Translations under genes and position numbers: made by a program
Notes under the pieces: generated by a model
What the model was told of the DNA's origin: nothing
The model's database searches: none
Seen by the model: the letters and a program-made list of their open reading frames with translations, nothing else
From: CAYJIL01 sp964370235
Lineage (GTDB): Bacteria > Bacteroidota > Bacteroidia > Bacteroidales > Rikenellaceae
Assembly: GCA_964370235.1 (NCBI GenBank)
Contig: CAYJIL010000001.1
Coordinates: 20,952-84,951, forward strand
Direction of reading: 5' to 3'
DNA: 64,000 nt
Part shown: piece by piece, positions 50,810-60,430 of the stretch
How positions within the stretch are numbered: the stretch's first letter is position 1
Layout of the letters: each line of letters opens with the position of its first letter

Positions 50810-52132
50810 TTATACCGCTGGCCAGTACTTCTCAACCAACTCGTTTTTAATTGCTACCTCTGCTTTTGAGAAGTATCTTGCAAACAGAACCCACGTAGTG
50901 TCAAGCATGCGTGTAACGTCAATATTTACGTCAATTGCAAGTAGCTCAACCGAATACTCTTTTGCAAAATCGAGTGTACGCTGGTCATAATCTGTTAGGT
51001 CAAAACCATTCTCTAGCTTAGTCTTAGCACCAGCAGCATCGGCATATAGACGAACCGCTGCATTCATCACCTGTGGGTGATCTTCGCGTGTCTTTTTACC
51101 AATTACTAGCTGCTTTAGACGAGACAGCGAGCGGAATGGATCGACAATTACCTTACCCGTGTCGCTATCGTTACGTAGGAATAGCTGACCCTCGGTAATG
51201 TAACCTGTATTATCGGGCACAGCGTGTGTAATATCACCACCACTAAGAGTCGTTACGGCTATTAGCGTAATTGAACCACCGTTTGGTAGCTGTGCTGCCT
51301 TTTCGTATATCTTTGCAAGGTCTGAGTATAGCGAACCTGGCATAGAGTCTTTTGATGGAATTTGATCCATACGGTTAGAAACGATAGCAAGTGCATCGGC
51401 ATAAAGTGTCATGTCTGTTAGTAGTACAAGCACCTTTTCGCCTTTTTCTACTGCAAAATACTCGGCTGCTGTTAGTGCCATATCTGGAACTAGCAGACGC
51501 TCTACCGGAGGATTCTCGGTTGTATTCACAAAGAATACGATTTTGTCAAGCACACCTGCATTGTCGAATACACTCTTAAAGTATAGGAAGTCATCGTTAC
51601 TAAGACCCATACCACCAAGAATGATTTTATCTGCCTTTGCACGAAGTGCCACCTGCGCCATTACTTGGTTATATGGCTGGTCGGGATCGGCAAAGAACGG
51701 AATCTTTTGACCCGATACAAGTGCGTTGTTAAGGTCGATACCTGCAATACCTGTTGGAATAAACTCCGACGGCTGCAAACGCTTATATGGGTTTACGGTT
51801 GGTCCACCAATCTCTACCTCACGACCCGATAGGTTATCGTTGCCATACAAAGGCTTGCCATAGGCGTTGAAGATGCGACCTGCAAGATCGTCACCCACTT
51901 TTAGTTTTGGTGATTGACCATGAAACACTACCTCTGAGTTGGTACCAATGCCCTCGGTACCCGAGAACACCTGCATAGTAACTTTGTCGCCAACTAGACG
52001 CACCACCTGCGCTAGTTTACCACCTACGGTAGCAAGCTCCTCGTTACCAACCCCCTCGGCACGCACTGTTACGGTTGCCTTTGTGATGTCCTCTATCTTT
52101 GTATATACTTTTTGAAACGCTTTTGTCTCCAT
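50810..52132 (-). CDS. atpB: V-type ATPase subunit B (regulatory nucleotide-binding)
   Basis: A 440-residue non-catalytic subunit. It lacks a Walker A loop, reading I-P-F-F-A-D-P-D-Q-P-Y-N-Q where subunit A has one. V-F-F-V-N-T-T-E-N-P-P-V-E-R and V-L-V-L-L-T-D-M-T-L-Y-A-D-A-L are typical. R-N-D-S-D-T-G-K and P-S-L-S-R-L-type segments near the C-terminal domain match NtpB. Length is slightly short of the Enterococcus homologue (458). Confidence 0.95.
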   Translation of the reverse strand: METKAFQKVYTKIEDITKATVTVRAEGVGNEELATVGGKLAQVVRLVGDKVTMQVFSGTEGIGTNSEVVFHGQSPKLKVGDDLAGRIFNAYGKPLYGNDNLSGREVEIGGPTVNPYKRLQPSEFIPTGIAGIDLNNALVSGQKIPFFADPDQPYNQVMAQVALRAKADKIILGGMGLSNDDFLYFKSVFDNAGVLDKIVFFVNTTENPPVERLLVPDMALTAAEYFAVEKGEKVLVLLTDMTLYADALAIVSNRMDQIPSKDSMPGSLYSDLAKIYEKAAQLPNGGSITLIAVTTLSGGDITHAVPDNTGYITEGQLFLRNDSDTGKVIVDPFRSLSRLKQLVIGKKTREDHPQVMNAAVRLYADAAGAKTKLENGFDLTDYDQRTLDFAKEYSVELLAIDVNIDVTRMLDTTWVLFARYFSKAEVAIKNELVEKYWPAV

Positions 52133-52160
52133 CTTATCTTGTTTTTCTGGAAGTTATTAA

Positions 52161-53936
52161 CTAGGCTCTCTGCGCAATTAGCTCATTGGCACTCTTGTCG
52201 TACTTCTTGTAATCTTCGCTACCATATTCGCTATAATTCATCTGGCGGAAATCGTTGATTATCTGCTTATAGAACGATGCACAATCTACGAAATCTTTAT
52301 GCTCAAATTTGGTATGGCAAATATCAATTACTCGAAGGAATAGCTCTCTTTGACGCTCCATTGTACACAAGCAGTCAATACTATCAAACGAGTCTTGTTG
52401 TAGCATTACAAAGTCGATAAACTCCGACTTCCAGTAACGATCGTGGTACTCGATAGGTACACCATCATCACCAAGGATATTAATTTGCTCATAAGCCTCT
52501 TTACCACGGCGAATGATAGTTTTTGCCTCTAGTACTTTGTCTACCCAACCATCACAAACGTTTTTGTTTAGGTACTCCACAATCTCGGGATACTCTAGGT
52601 ATTTTGAGTAGCTATCAAGTGGGTCGATAGCAGGATAACGCTTACTATCGGCACGAGCCTGAGATAGGGCGTAGAAACAACGTGCTGCTTTTTTAGTAGA
52701 TTCAGTCACAGGTTCTTTTAGGTTACCACCTGCTGGCGATACTGTACCAATAAATGTAATTGAACCAACCTCGCCATTGTTAAGTGTCACCAAGCCTGCA
52801 CGAGAGTAGAAGTTAGAGATGATAGCCGAAAGGTCCATTGGGAACGCATCGGGACCCGGTAGCTCCTCTAGTCGGTTAGACATCTCACGAAGTGCCTGTG
52901 CCCAACGTGATGTAGAGTCGGCAAGGATAAGCACCTTGAGACCCATCGCTCTATAATATTCGCCAATCGCCATACCCGTGTAAACAGATGCCTCACGTGC
53001 CGAAACTGGCATATTAGATGTGTTACAAATGATTGTTGTACGCTCGATTAGCTTGTTACCTGTGTGTGGATCTTCTAGCTCTGGGAACTCAACAAAGATC
53101 TCTACCACCTCGTTTGCACGCTCACCACAAGCAACCATCATAATAACGTCTGCTTCGGCTTGCTTACTAAGTGCGTGCTGAAGTACCGTTTTACCAGCAC
53201 CAAAAGGCCCCGGAATGAAACCAGTACCACCTTCGGCCATTGGGTTAAAGGTGTCGATAGCACGAAGACCCGTCTCCATTACTTTGTATGGGCGTGGCTT
53301 TTCTTTGTATGCAAGAACCGCATCTTTCACTGGCCACTTTTGTGTCATAGTGATTGTGTGTTCTTTGCCTGCACCATCTACCACTACTGCAATAGGCTCA
53401 ACTACTGTGTAGTCGCCTGCTGCCATAATGCTCTTGATAGTATATTTGTCCTTCATTACAAAAGGAACCATAATTTTGTGCTCGATATTACTCTCTGGCA
53501 CCCAACCTAGCCAATCACCAGCTGTTACAACATCGCCTGTTTTTGCAAGCGGAGTAAAAGCCCATTTTTTTGTGTTATCCACAGCGTCGTTGTATGAACC
53601 ACGCTCTAGGAATAGGTTGTCCATCTGTGCAAGGTCGTTTTGCAGACCATCATAGATTTGTGAAAGGATACCCGGTGCTAGCGTTGCCTCTAGCATGTGA
53701 CCCTCAAATGTTACTGGTGTACCGCTCATTAGACCACGTGTACTCTCAAACACCTGCACAAAGGCAACATTGCCTGTTACCTTAATTACCTCAGCCATCA
53801 ACTTTACGTTCTCAAGCTCGATAAAGCAGATCTCATTCTGTGACACGGGACCCTCAATAAGAACCTCTACAAGGTTAGAGGTAACCCCTATTACTTTTCC
53901 GACTGTTTTCATATCTGATTTTTTATTTTTACTCAT
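52161..53936 (-). CDS. atpA: V-type ATPase subunit A (catalytic)
   Basis: A 591-residue catalytic subunit. Walker A is G-P-F-G-A-G-K-T at 243-250; P-G-P-F-G-A-G-K-T is the V/A-type form. The non-homologous insertion (about 115-195, with W-A-F-T-P and G-D-W-L-G-W-V) that separates A subunits from F-type beta is present. Walker B is V-L-I-L-A-D-S-T-S-R-W-A. Met1 or Met9 could start the protein; Met1 overlaps the DUF2764 gene by 8 bases. Confidence 0.97.
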   Translation of the reverse strand: MSKNKKSDMKTVGKVIGVTSNLVEVLIEGPVSQNEICFIELENVKLMAEVIKVTGNVAFVQVFESTRGLMSGTPVTFEGHMLEATLAPGILSQIYDGLQNDLAQMDNLFLERGSYNDAVDNTKKWAFTPLAKTGDVVTAGDWLGWVPESNIEHKIMVPFVMKDKYTIKSIMAAGDYTVVEPIAVVVDGAGKEHTITMTQKWPVKDAVLAYKEKPRPYKVMETGLRAIDTFNPMAEGGTGFIPGPFGAGKTVLQHALSKQAEADVIMMVACGERANEVVEIFVEFPELEDPHTGNKLIERTTIICNTSNMPVSAREASVYTGMAIGEYYRAMGLKVLILADSTSRWAQALREMSNRLEELPGPDAFPMDLSAIISNFYSRAGLVTLNNGEVGSITFIGTVSPAGGNLKEPVTESTKKAARCFYALSQARADSKRYPAIDPLDSYSKYLEYPEIVEYLNKNVCDGWVDKVLEAKTIIRRGKEAYEQINILGDDGVPIEYHDRYWKSEFIDFVMLQQDSFDSIDCLCTMERQRELFLRVIDICHTKFEHKDFVDCASFYKQIINDFRQMNYSEYGSEDYKKYDKSANELIAQRA

Positions 53937-54822
53937 TTGATTCGTTTGAGCCGCTAAGCAGCTCTGGGCGTGTAAGAGATTTTACCATCATATCGAATAG
54001 CTCTCGACCTTTGTCTCTGTCGAGTGAAATCCAACGATAAATAATCCCTAGCTTTATCATATAGCCAAAGATAAAGCCACCGCCAAAGTAGTCAAACGTG
54101 GTTAATTCATCAACCATTTGCCAGCGGATAAGGTCTATCTTGCGCTCTTTCTCTATGATATTTGTACTCTCTATTGCTGAAATAATTGGGTCGATATATT
54201 CGAGTTCTCCTTTTAGTCCAAAGTCGGGCAATGCACTAGTAGTTAAAGCGGTTGCAATTTCACCCCCTCCAACAATTTCTGTGGCAATTTCTTTACTATA
54301 CTTGCGTGCCGAAAATGCTGCGCACAAGTTTCTTAGGTTACGATCAAACTTTGCCCACTCTACCATAAAACTATTCTTGCTCGATTCTAAACGGGCATAG
54401 TAGCTCTCTAGCAGTGCTCTCTCTAGTGACACGGGCTCGGTTTCGCTATCATCATCATCATTAGGCTCAGCCGATAGTTTATATCTATCAACTACCTCCT
54501 TTATTGTCTTAGGAAGCCTTGCTGCTGCCTCTTCATCCTCGTCGCTTGGGCGTTGTGATCGCAAATAATCGACACACATTTGCACTTGCTCCACCTCTAG
54601 GTTACCTAGCTCGGATGGCTCGCCACCTCTACCATTATATAGCGCAACAATGTTAGCTATGTCATAGATAGTATATAGCTCGGTGAGCCTATCTCTATCT
54701 GTTTGTGACAGATGCGAGGCAATCTCCTCTCTCAAAGAGAGCAGCTTTAGCCCTTTGGCATCGCTATCAAACTGGTAATCGGTAAGCGAGGATACTAGAA
54801 AATAGTAGTTACGTCCTCCCAT
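53929..54822 (-). CDS. DUF2764 protein of the V-ATPase operon, possible subunit C counterpart
   Basis: A 297-residue soluble, mostly helical protein, no signal peptide, starting M-G-G-R-N-Y-Y-F-L-V-S-S-L-T-D-Y. The family occurs in Bacteroidota V-ATPase operons between subunits E and A, the place where Enterococcus and archaeal operons have subunit C (and F). Y-Y-F-L-V-S-S-L resembles the start of C/d-type subunits only loosely. Its last helices include D-L-I-R-W-Q-M-V-D-E-L-T-T-F-D-Y-F and F-I-F-G-Y-M-I-K-L. A coupling role between rotor shaft and ring is inferred from position only. Confidence 0.8.
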   Translation of the reverse strand: MGGRNYYFLVSSLTDYQFDSDAKGLKLLSLREEIASHLSQTDRDRLTELYTIYDIANIVALYNGRGGEPSELGNLEVEQVQMCVDYLRSQRPSDEDEEAAARLPKTIKEVVDRYKLSAEPNDDDDSETEPVSLERALLESYYARLESSKNSFMVEWAKFDRNLRNLCAAFSARKYSKEIATEIVGGGEIATALTTSALPDFGLKGELEYIDPIISAIESTNIIEKERKIDLIRWQMVDELTTFDYFGGGFIFGYMIKLGIIYRWISLDRDKGRELFDMMVKSLTRPELLSGSNESNE

Positions 54823-55412
54823 TACTCACTCTCCCCAAATAGTACGCTTAGAAGTGTTGGACGAAGATACTCTTTTAACATAGCATCAAACTGCTCGTCT
54901 GTAAAGCTAATGTAGTATCCTTTATCTTTGGGTTGTACTTTAAATCCGCTTGTTAGCGAACCATCTGCAACTACTGTTAGAGCAGCTGCTACTTTAGCCT
55001 CAACAAACTTTTTGATGTCGGGTTCGCTCTTTGAGCTTACTTTGATTGTTCCCTCGCTAAGACCGCTCTTAACCATTTCGGCAATTAGCTCTTGAACAAA
55101 CTTGCTATCACCAAACGATGATGCAACCTCTTTTGTTACAGCCTCTGCTGTTACCGCACTCTGAAGAGTATGTTTCACATCACTAACCATCTGACGAGCT
55201 GCTAACGCTATCTCTCGGTTACTGCTCTCAATTTGGGCCTTTGCGGACTCATTGGCTTGGTTAATAATCGTTTCGGCTTGTGATTTTGCTTCTGCTAGAA
55301 TTTTTGCAGCTGCTTCGTTAGCCTCGTTAACAATTCTCTCCTGCTCTGCTTTTCCTTTTGCAACTCCTTCTTGATAGAGCTGATCGGTTAGCTGTTGAAT
55401 CTTACTCTCCAT
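54822..55412 (-). CDS. atpE: V-type ATPase subunit E (peripheral stalk)
   Basis: A 196-residue peripheral stalk subunit: a long N-terminal helix (about 1-85) rich in Glu, Lys, Gln and Ala (A-K-G-K-A-E-Q-E-R-I-V-N-E-A-N-E-A-A), then a small globular C-terminal domain that binds the A3B3 head. No partner subunit G is recognisable in the operon. First gene; its start shares one base with the stop end of the DUF2764 ATG region (ATG 54822). Confidence 0.85.
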   Translation of the reverse strand: MESKIQQLTDQLYQEGVAKGKAEQERIVNEANEAAAKILAEAKSQAETIINQANESAKAQIESSNREIALAARQMVSDVKHTLQSAVTAEAVTKEVASSFGDSKFVQELIAEMVKSGLSEGTIKVSSKSEPDIKKFVEAKVAAALTVVADGSLTSGFKVQPKDKGYYISFTDEQFDAMLKEYLRPTLLSVLFGESE

Positions 55413-55511
55413 AGCTTTATATTTTATATGTTTTGACTTCTATTTACTTTCGAATATGGCATAGTTTAGCGCAATATAGTAAAAAAAAACTAGAAATACT
55501 TTACAAAAGTA

Positions 55512-56414
55512 TTAATTTTTTGGTGGCATATGCTTCCACCTCTTGTGCGACCACAGCCAAAGATGAGGTTCACGTTGTATCATAATTTCGAGTCTAGAGG
55601 CGTAGCGGGCAGTTATTTCACCCGGTTGCACCTTTTCTTTACCATCATATAATAGGTAATAATAGGCACTATAATATCCTCTTCGCACTCTAGTAACATC
55701 CATAAAAACTATTGGTAAACCATACTTTAGTGCCAATTTTTCGGTTCCTGCAAAGAAAGCAGTTGGTTGATTTAAGAAGTCGAACCACTCTTTAATTTGG
55801 GGTTTAGGTGGGGTTTGATCGGCAATGAGTGCAACGGCTGTTTTTGTGCCACTTCGTCGTGCCATCAAAATCTCTTTTGCTACATCTGCCATAGCAATAG
55901 GGCGTGCTCCAAATTTCGAGCGCATTTTGCGATAGAAAGAATCCATCACTTTGCTCGTTAGAGGGTGATATACGGCTAGCACTTGTGCATCGGTGTATAG
56001 CTTGTAGCCAATCGTGTACTCCCACGAGGCTTGGTGCGCCATAGCGCATAGGGCTATGCCCCCTTGCTCGATAGCATCGGCAAGAACATGCTCGTTTACA
56101 TATACAAACCTATTGCGTATGTCCTCCTCGCTAAGCGAAGGAAGCGTTATCGACTCTACAAATATATCGGCTAGGTTGCGATAGAAGTTCTCCTCGATTT
56201 GTAGACGCTGGGCGTCGTTCTTTTCGGGGAACGAGTTGCGAAGATTATCTCGTGTTACTTTTACTCTGTATTTAAGCACTTTATACAGCAATACAAATAG
56301 TAAATCAGAGATTTTGTTTTGCCATTTAATGGGCAAACTACCCACAAACAGACAAGCTGCCCAAACTAACTTTTGGGCAAACAATGTCGAACTATTTTGT
56401 GTTTTGTAACTCAT
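55512..56414 (-). CDS. LpxL/HtrB-type lipid A acyltransferase
   Basis: A 300-residue inner-membrane acyltransferase adding a secondary acyl chain to lipid A. One N-terminal hydrophobic segment (about 14-28). The catalytic H-x4-E motif is His127 to Glu132 in [19 protein letters not shown] and D-Q-T-P-P-K-P are also typical. Its first codons overlap the end of nfo by 23 bases, so the two genes are cotranscribed. Confidence 0.9.
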   Translation of the reverse strand: MSYKTQNSSTLFAQKLVWAACLFVGSLPIKWQNKISDLLFVLLYKVLKYRVKVTRDNLRNSFPEKNDAQRLQIEENFYRNLADIFVESITLPSLSEEDIRNRFVYVNEHVLADAIEQGGIALCAMAHQASWEYTIGYKLYTDAQVLAVYHPLTSKVMDSFYRKMRSKFGARPIAMADVAKEILMARRSGTKTAVALIADQTPPKPQIKEWFDFLNQPTAFFAGTEKLALKYGLPIVFMDVTRVRRGYYSAYYYLLYDGKEKVQPGEITARYASRLEIMIQREPHLWLWSHKRWKHMPPKN

Positions 56415-57240
56415 ATAATCTCTCTATCTCTATTTTCCAAATATCTTCGTTTGGAGTCTCCAATACAAGCGGCATATCATCAAATCTGCTATCTTGTGCT
56501 ATAAAACGAAACACCTCTTCGCCCATCATACCACTACCAATGCTAGCATGGCGGTCGACACGACTACCCAATCCTTTTAGCCCATCGTTTAGGTGCATTC
56601 CCTTTAGGTAGTTAAAACCTACAACCTCATCAAATAGCTCAAAGGTGCGCTCGGCAGCATCAAAGCTCGAAAGATCATACCCTGCCGAAAATGCGTGGCA
56701 AGTGTCTATACACACGCCCACACGGCTCTTATCTTCTACTTTGTCTATAATTTGTGCCAAATGTTCAAAGGCAAAACCAATGTTGCTACCCTGCCCTGCT
56801 GTGTTTTCAATTACAGCCGTAACACCCGACACTTTGTCAAGTGCAATATTGATAGATTCCGAAACTAGTGCCAAGCACTCGTCCACCGATATTTTTTTGA
56901 GGTGGCTACCGGGGTGAAAATTCAATCTATCGAGCCCAAGTAGGCTACAACGCTCCATTTCGTCAATAAAGGCATTGCGGCTCTTCTCTAGTGGCTCGCT
57001 CTCGGGGTGACCAAGATTTATTAAATAGCTATCGTGTGCCAAAATTTGATGTGGCAAATAACCACACTCTATGCAATTTTGCTTAAAGCTCTCTATCTGC
57101 TTCTCTGACAAGGGAGCTGCCTTCCACTGGCGTTGGTTCTTTGTAAAAAGAGCAAACGCCTTTGCGCCTATCGCCTTTGCATTTAGCGGAGCATTCTCTA
57201 CTCCACCCGATGCCGAGACGTGTGCACCAAAATATTTCAT
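56392..57240 (-). CDS. nfo: Endonuclease IV (AP endonuclease)
   Basis: A 282-residue zinc-dependent apurinic/apyrimidinic endonuclease of base excision repair. Start [14 protein letters not shown] is the family N-terminus. Metal-binding motifs: [45 protein letters not shown] and L-E-T-P-N-E-D. All are intact. It leads a two-gene unit with the acyltransferase. Confidence 0.97.
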   Translation of the reverse strand: MKYFGAHVSASGGVENAPLNAKAIGAKAFALFTKNQRQWKAAPLSEKQIESFKQNCIECGYLPHQILAHDSYLINLGHPESEPLEKSRNAFIDEMERCSLLGLDRLNFHPGSHLKKISVDECLALVSESINIALDKVSGVTAVIENTAGQGSNIGFAFEHLAQIIDKVEDKSRVGVCIDTCHAFSAGYDLSSFDAAERTFELFDEVVGFNYLKGMHLNDGLKGLGSRVDRHASIGSGMMGEEVFRFIAQDSRFDDMPLVLETPNEDIWKIEIERLYELQNTK

Positions 57241-57300
57241 ATTATGTATAATTTCAAATCAAATTTAAACCAACGCAATTTAGCAATTTAGTGTAAGAAT

Positions 57301-57308
57301 CAAAAATA
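57301..57308 (-). promoter_or_regulatory. Possible -7 element of nfo
   Basis: TATTTTTG on the minus strand matches TAnnTTTG, about 60 bases before the nfo ATG, in a very A/T-rich region. Confidence 0.3.
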
Positions 57309-57340
57309 AAGATATTTTTTTCACTTTTTACAACATTGTG

Positions 57341-57383
57341 TATAAAAAAACTCCAACCGACTTTTGATCGGTTGGAGTTCACA
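57341..57383. repeat. First copy of a 43-base repeat at the contig edge
   Basis: Identical to 57484-57526 and ends exactly where the N run begins. It contains a 12-bp hairpin (AACTCCAACCGA and complement, loop CTTTTGA). It is most likely the same terminator as the second copy, duplicated by the scaffold join. Confidence 0.85.
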
Positions 57384-57483
57384 NNNNNNNNNNNNNNNNN
57401 NNNNNNNNNNNNNNNNNNNNNNNNNNNNNNNNNNNNNNNNNNNNNNNNNNNNNNNNNNNNNNNNNNNNNNNNNNNNNNNNNNN
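57384..57483. other. Assembly gap of 100 Ns
   Basis: Exactly 100 undetermined bases, a conventional scaffold placeholder. The sequences on both sides are the same 43 bases, so the true gap may be zero or negative. Confidence 0.97.
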
Positions 57484-57526
57484 TATAAAAAAACTCCAAC
57501 CGACTTTTGATCGGTTGGAGTTCACA
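57484..57526 (-). terminator. Terminator of the GH92 gene (second copy of the 43-base repeat)
   Basis: A perfect 12-bp stem (57492-57503 with 57511-57522) with a 7-base loop, 17 bases after the GH92 stop on the minus strand. It is followed there by a T run. Confidence 0.8.
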
Positions 57527-57543
57527 TCACATATAATAACTAT

Positions 57544-60201
57544 CTATTTTTCGAGTCCCCAATTTAGATTTGGCTCACTTCCTAATACAAGCTCAAGAGT
57601 AGCACCACTAGTAATATCGTCGTGGTGTATATAGCTCTTGTTGTATGGTTTGCCATTAAGCGTAGCAGATTGTATGTAGCAATTCTCTTTTGAATTGTTG
57701 TTTGCTATGATAGTAAACTTTTTACCCTCACCTACACTTATCTCTACTTTGTCCATAACTGGGCTACACAGTTGATAGATAGGCTCTGACGGTACAGCAG
57801 GATAAAAACCCATAGCACCAAACAGATACCACGACGACACTTGTCCACAGTCATCGTTACCCGGTAGACCACCTACATCGTTAAAGAAGTAACGAGCAAG
57901 CATATCACGCACAACTTTTTGAGTTTTATATGGTGCACCTATAAAGTTATACATAAATGGTGCGTGCATAGAGAACTCATCGCCTACATAATACATGTCG
58001 GCAGCAAAGAAATTATCCATAAATTTCTCTAACTCTTTGTCACCACCCATAAATGCAGCAAGGCCTTTAACATCGTGTGGAACTAGCAGTGTGTGGTTAC
58101 GGTAATAGATTTCGGTATCACGATCTGAGCCCTGCGCCCAAACACTAATACTCTTATCCATAGCAGGTAACCAATTACCATCTTTATCCTTACCACGAAT
58201 CATGTTTGTCTCTTTGTCAAGAACGTTTAGGTAACGCTTCGAACGCTGCATGTACTCCTCGTACTTATCGGTTTTACCCATAGCCTTAGCCATTTGAGCA
58301 ATTGAATAATCGTCAAACGAAAACTCTAGCGTTCTTGCAACTGGCTCGCCATGCACACCAGCAGGCACATAGCCAATAGTGTTAAACTCTTCGATACCTA
58401 CACGACCCGAGAAACCTCTATCGCCTTTTGTAGTAGCATTCTTGAGCATAGCCTCTAGAGCAAGCTCCTCATCAAAGCCACGAATTCCTTTTACATACGC
58501 ATCGGCAATAACTGCATCGGCATGTGTTCCCATCATAATGTTTCGGTACCATGGGTTTGGCCATTTAGGCAACCATCCACCCTGTTTGTAGGCATTAAGC
58601 ATACCGTTTATAATATCGGCACTCTCTTGTGGGCGAATTATAACCCACAGTGGGTGCATCGAACGGAACGTATCCCAAAGCGATAGGTCGGTGTACATAT
58701 GCTCTCCCTCGTGTACTTGATAATCAAACGGGCTAAAGTATCTGCCTCCCTCGTTTAGGTTACGAGGACCAACCAAACACTTTGTAAGTGCCGAATAAAA
58801 AATTGTCATGTCGTCTTGACTACCCACAACCTTTATTTTGTTTAGCTCCTTAGCCCAAAGATCGGCTCTCTTTTCGACCTGCTGTTCAAAGTCAAAAGTA
58901 GGAATCTCTTCGGCCATATTTTTGCGAGCTTGCTCAAGGCTAATTAGCGATGTTGCTACTCTCACCTTTACCTTTTCGCCCTCTTTTGTAGCAAAGCTAA
59001 CATATACACCATTGGCGTCAACACCTTGTGTGAACCTTTGAGCAGCAACGCTATCTTCGATGGTAACTGGTTCTTGGCAACGTAGCTTCATCTCGGTTGC
59101 AGCCGAACCATCAAAGTACTCGATACGAAGCTTGTGCTTTTCGCCTTTTGTAAGATTTACGGTGTATGATAAAACTCCTGTCGAACGGTAGCCCCACTCG
59201 TCAATTACCAATTCATCGTCAAAGTACATTCTTGTACCATCCTTTGTAGTAAGCTCAAATGTATGCTCACCACTGTGGCGTGCAACTATATCGGCATCAT
59301 ATCTTGCCGAAAAGAAATCGGCAGGAACACCCTCGCTAGGAGATTTTAACCAGTCATAGTTTAAGAACTCATACTTCATTGTTTTTACTGGCTTGCCTTG
59401 CAGCTTGTCATTGCCATAATATGTTGCATCAAAACCATTTGGTGCTAGCTCCTTACCCACAACATCGGCAAGCATATCGGCACTATATGAGTCGAAATCT
59501 TTGTCAAACTCTGCCACAAAGTGGTTTCTAAACTCGCCTGCAATAGATGTATAACCCTCTATTTGGCGCTTCTCTGGAATAACCTTATAGGTACCCGGAA
59601 TGAATACACCATCAAAGAGAATTGATGAATTGCTCGATTCGGGGAAAGTAAACTGAAAAATTGCAGTCTTTGCAGCAGCCGTTAGCTCACACTTTATCTT
59701 GTAGTCTTCTAAGAACACCGAATAGTAGTGTGGTTTTGCTATTTCGGTATCGTGGCTATATGCCGAACTACGCTCTGCTGCATCGTAGCTAACATCGCCC
59801 ACAATAGGCATTAGGCACATTGCGCCCCAATCCTGCACCACAGCGCCATTTGGGTAACGAGTACCTCTAAAACCCTGTATACGCTCTTGGTCATACCAAT
59901 ATGGTACAGGAATATTAAGAATCTTTTGTGTATAAACTGCCGTTTGTGGTGTCCAGTGAGTTAGCGCAGAAGGGTCACCAACTAGTGGCGAAACATAGCC
60001 CATAGGCTCTTCGACCTGAGTCACAGTTACGTTTGCAATACTCTCTGCCGTACCAATGCGAGTATCGACATAATCTAGCACCGAATGGTTAGAAGCATCG
60101 CCTTGGCAAGCGGTAGTAGCAATAGCCACTACTCCACACGCCACTAGCTTTAATCCTAATTGCTTAGAGCGAGCAGAAATTGATTTTTTAAAACTTGTCA
60201 T
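57544..60201 (-). CDS. GH92 alpha-mannosidase lipoprotein with inserted PA14-like domain
   Basis: An 885-residue exo-alpha-mannosidase-type protein. Lipobox Cys32 (A-I-A-T-T-A-C). GH92 begins V-D-T-R-I-G-T (about 45) and runs to about 240; the region 255-375 looks like a PA14 domain (D-F-F-S-A-R-Y-D, T-F-E-L-T-T-K-D-G-T-R-M-Y-F-D, L-R-I-E-Y-F-D-G-S-A). GH92 resumes at about 390 (G-V-Y-V-S-F). Catalytic regions T-L-E-F-S-F-D-D (Glu626) and G-N-D-D-C-G-Q (781-787) are intact. The PA14 insertion explains the extra length over the usual 730-780 residues. Linkage specificity cannot be told. Confidence 0.92.
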   Translation of the reverse strand: MTSFKKSISARSKQLGLKLVACGVVAIATTACQGDASNHSVLDYVDTRIGTAESIANVTVTQVEEPMGYVSPLVGDPSALTHWTPQTAVYTQKILNIPVPYWYDQERIQGFRGTRYPNGAVVQDWGAMCLMPIVGDVSYDAAERSSAYSHDTEIAKPHYYSVFLEDYKIKCELTAAAKTAIFQFTFPESSNSSILFDGVFIPGTYKVIPEKRQIEGYTSIAGEFRNHFVAEFDKDFDSYSADMLADVVGKELAPNGFDATYYGNDKLQGKPVKTMKYEFLNYDWLKSPSEGVPADFFSARYDADIVARHSGEHTFELTTKDGTRMYFDDELVIDEWGYRSTGVLSYTVNLTKGEKHKLRIEYFDGSAATEMKLRCQEPVTIEDSVAAQRFTQGVDANGVYVSFATKEGEKVKVRVATSLISLEQARKNMAEEIPTFDFEQQVEKRADLWAKELNKIKVVGSQDDMTIFYSALTKCLVGPRNLNEGGRYFSPFDYQVHEGEHMYTDLSLWDTFRSMHPLWVIIRPQESADIINGMLNAYKQGGWLPKWPNPWYRNIMMGTHADAVIADAYVKGIRGFDEELALEAMLKNATTKGDRGFSGRVGIEEFNTIGYVPAGVHGEPVARTLEFSFDDYSIAQMAKAMGKTDKYEEYMQRSKRYLNVLDKETNMIRGKDKDGNWLPAMDKSISVWAQGSDRDTEIYYRNHTLLVPHDVKGLAAFMGGDKELEKFMDNFFAADMYYVGDEFSMHAPFMYNFIGAPYKTQKVVRDMLARYFFNDVGGLPGNDDCGQVSSWYLFGAMGFYPAVPSEPIYQLCSPVMDKVEISVGEGKKFTIIANNNSKENCYIQSATLNGKPYNKSYIHHDDITSGATLELVLGSEPNLNWGLEK

Positions 60202-60296
60202 ATCCTATTTTAATTTATTATTATCTGTTGTCATAATTTGCTCGGTAGTTATTATATTGTGGTAAACTGCCTAACAAAAACCATAATAGCTACCAA

Positions 60297-60330
60297 CAAA
60301 GCTATATTTTTATTCGATATTTGGCACAAA
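60297..60330 (-). promoter_or_regulatory. Predicted GH92 promoter
   Basis: On the minus strand TTTG (60327-60330), a 22-base spacer and TAGCTTTG (60297-60304). The leader is about 90 bases. Confidence 0.5.
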
Positions 60331-60362
60331 TAAGCCCATTTTAGACTAAATAGCAGAAAAAA

Positions 60363-60402
60363 AATACTCCTTGGCGTAGTATATTATACGCCTAGGAGTA
60401 TT
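60363..60402 (-). terminator. Terminator of the S41 protease operon
   Basis: A 16-bp stem with one mismatch (60363-60378 with 60387-60402) and an 8-base loop. On the minus strand it runs into eight or more Ts. Confidence 0.85.
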
Positions 60403-60430
60403 AAAACTTATAATTTTTGTAGCCATTACG

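Noticed and set aside
57254..57499. An 81-codon minus-strand ORF through the N run.
   Set aside because: Almost half of it is undetermined sequence, and the rest is a terminator and an AT-rich leader.
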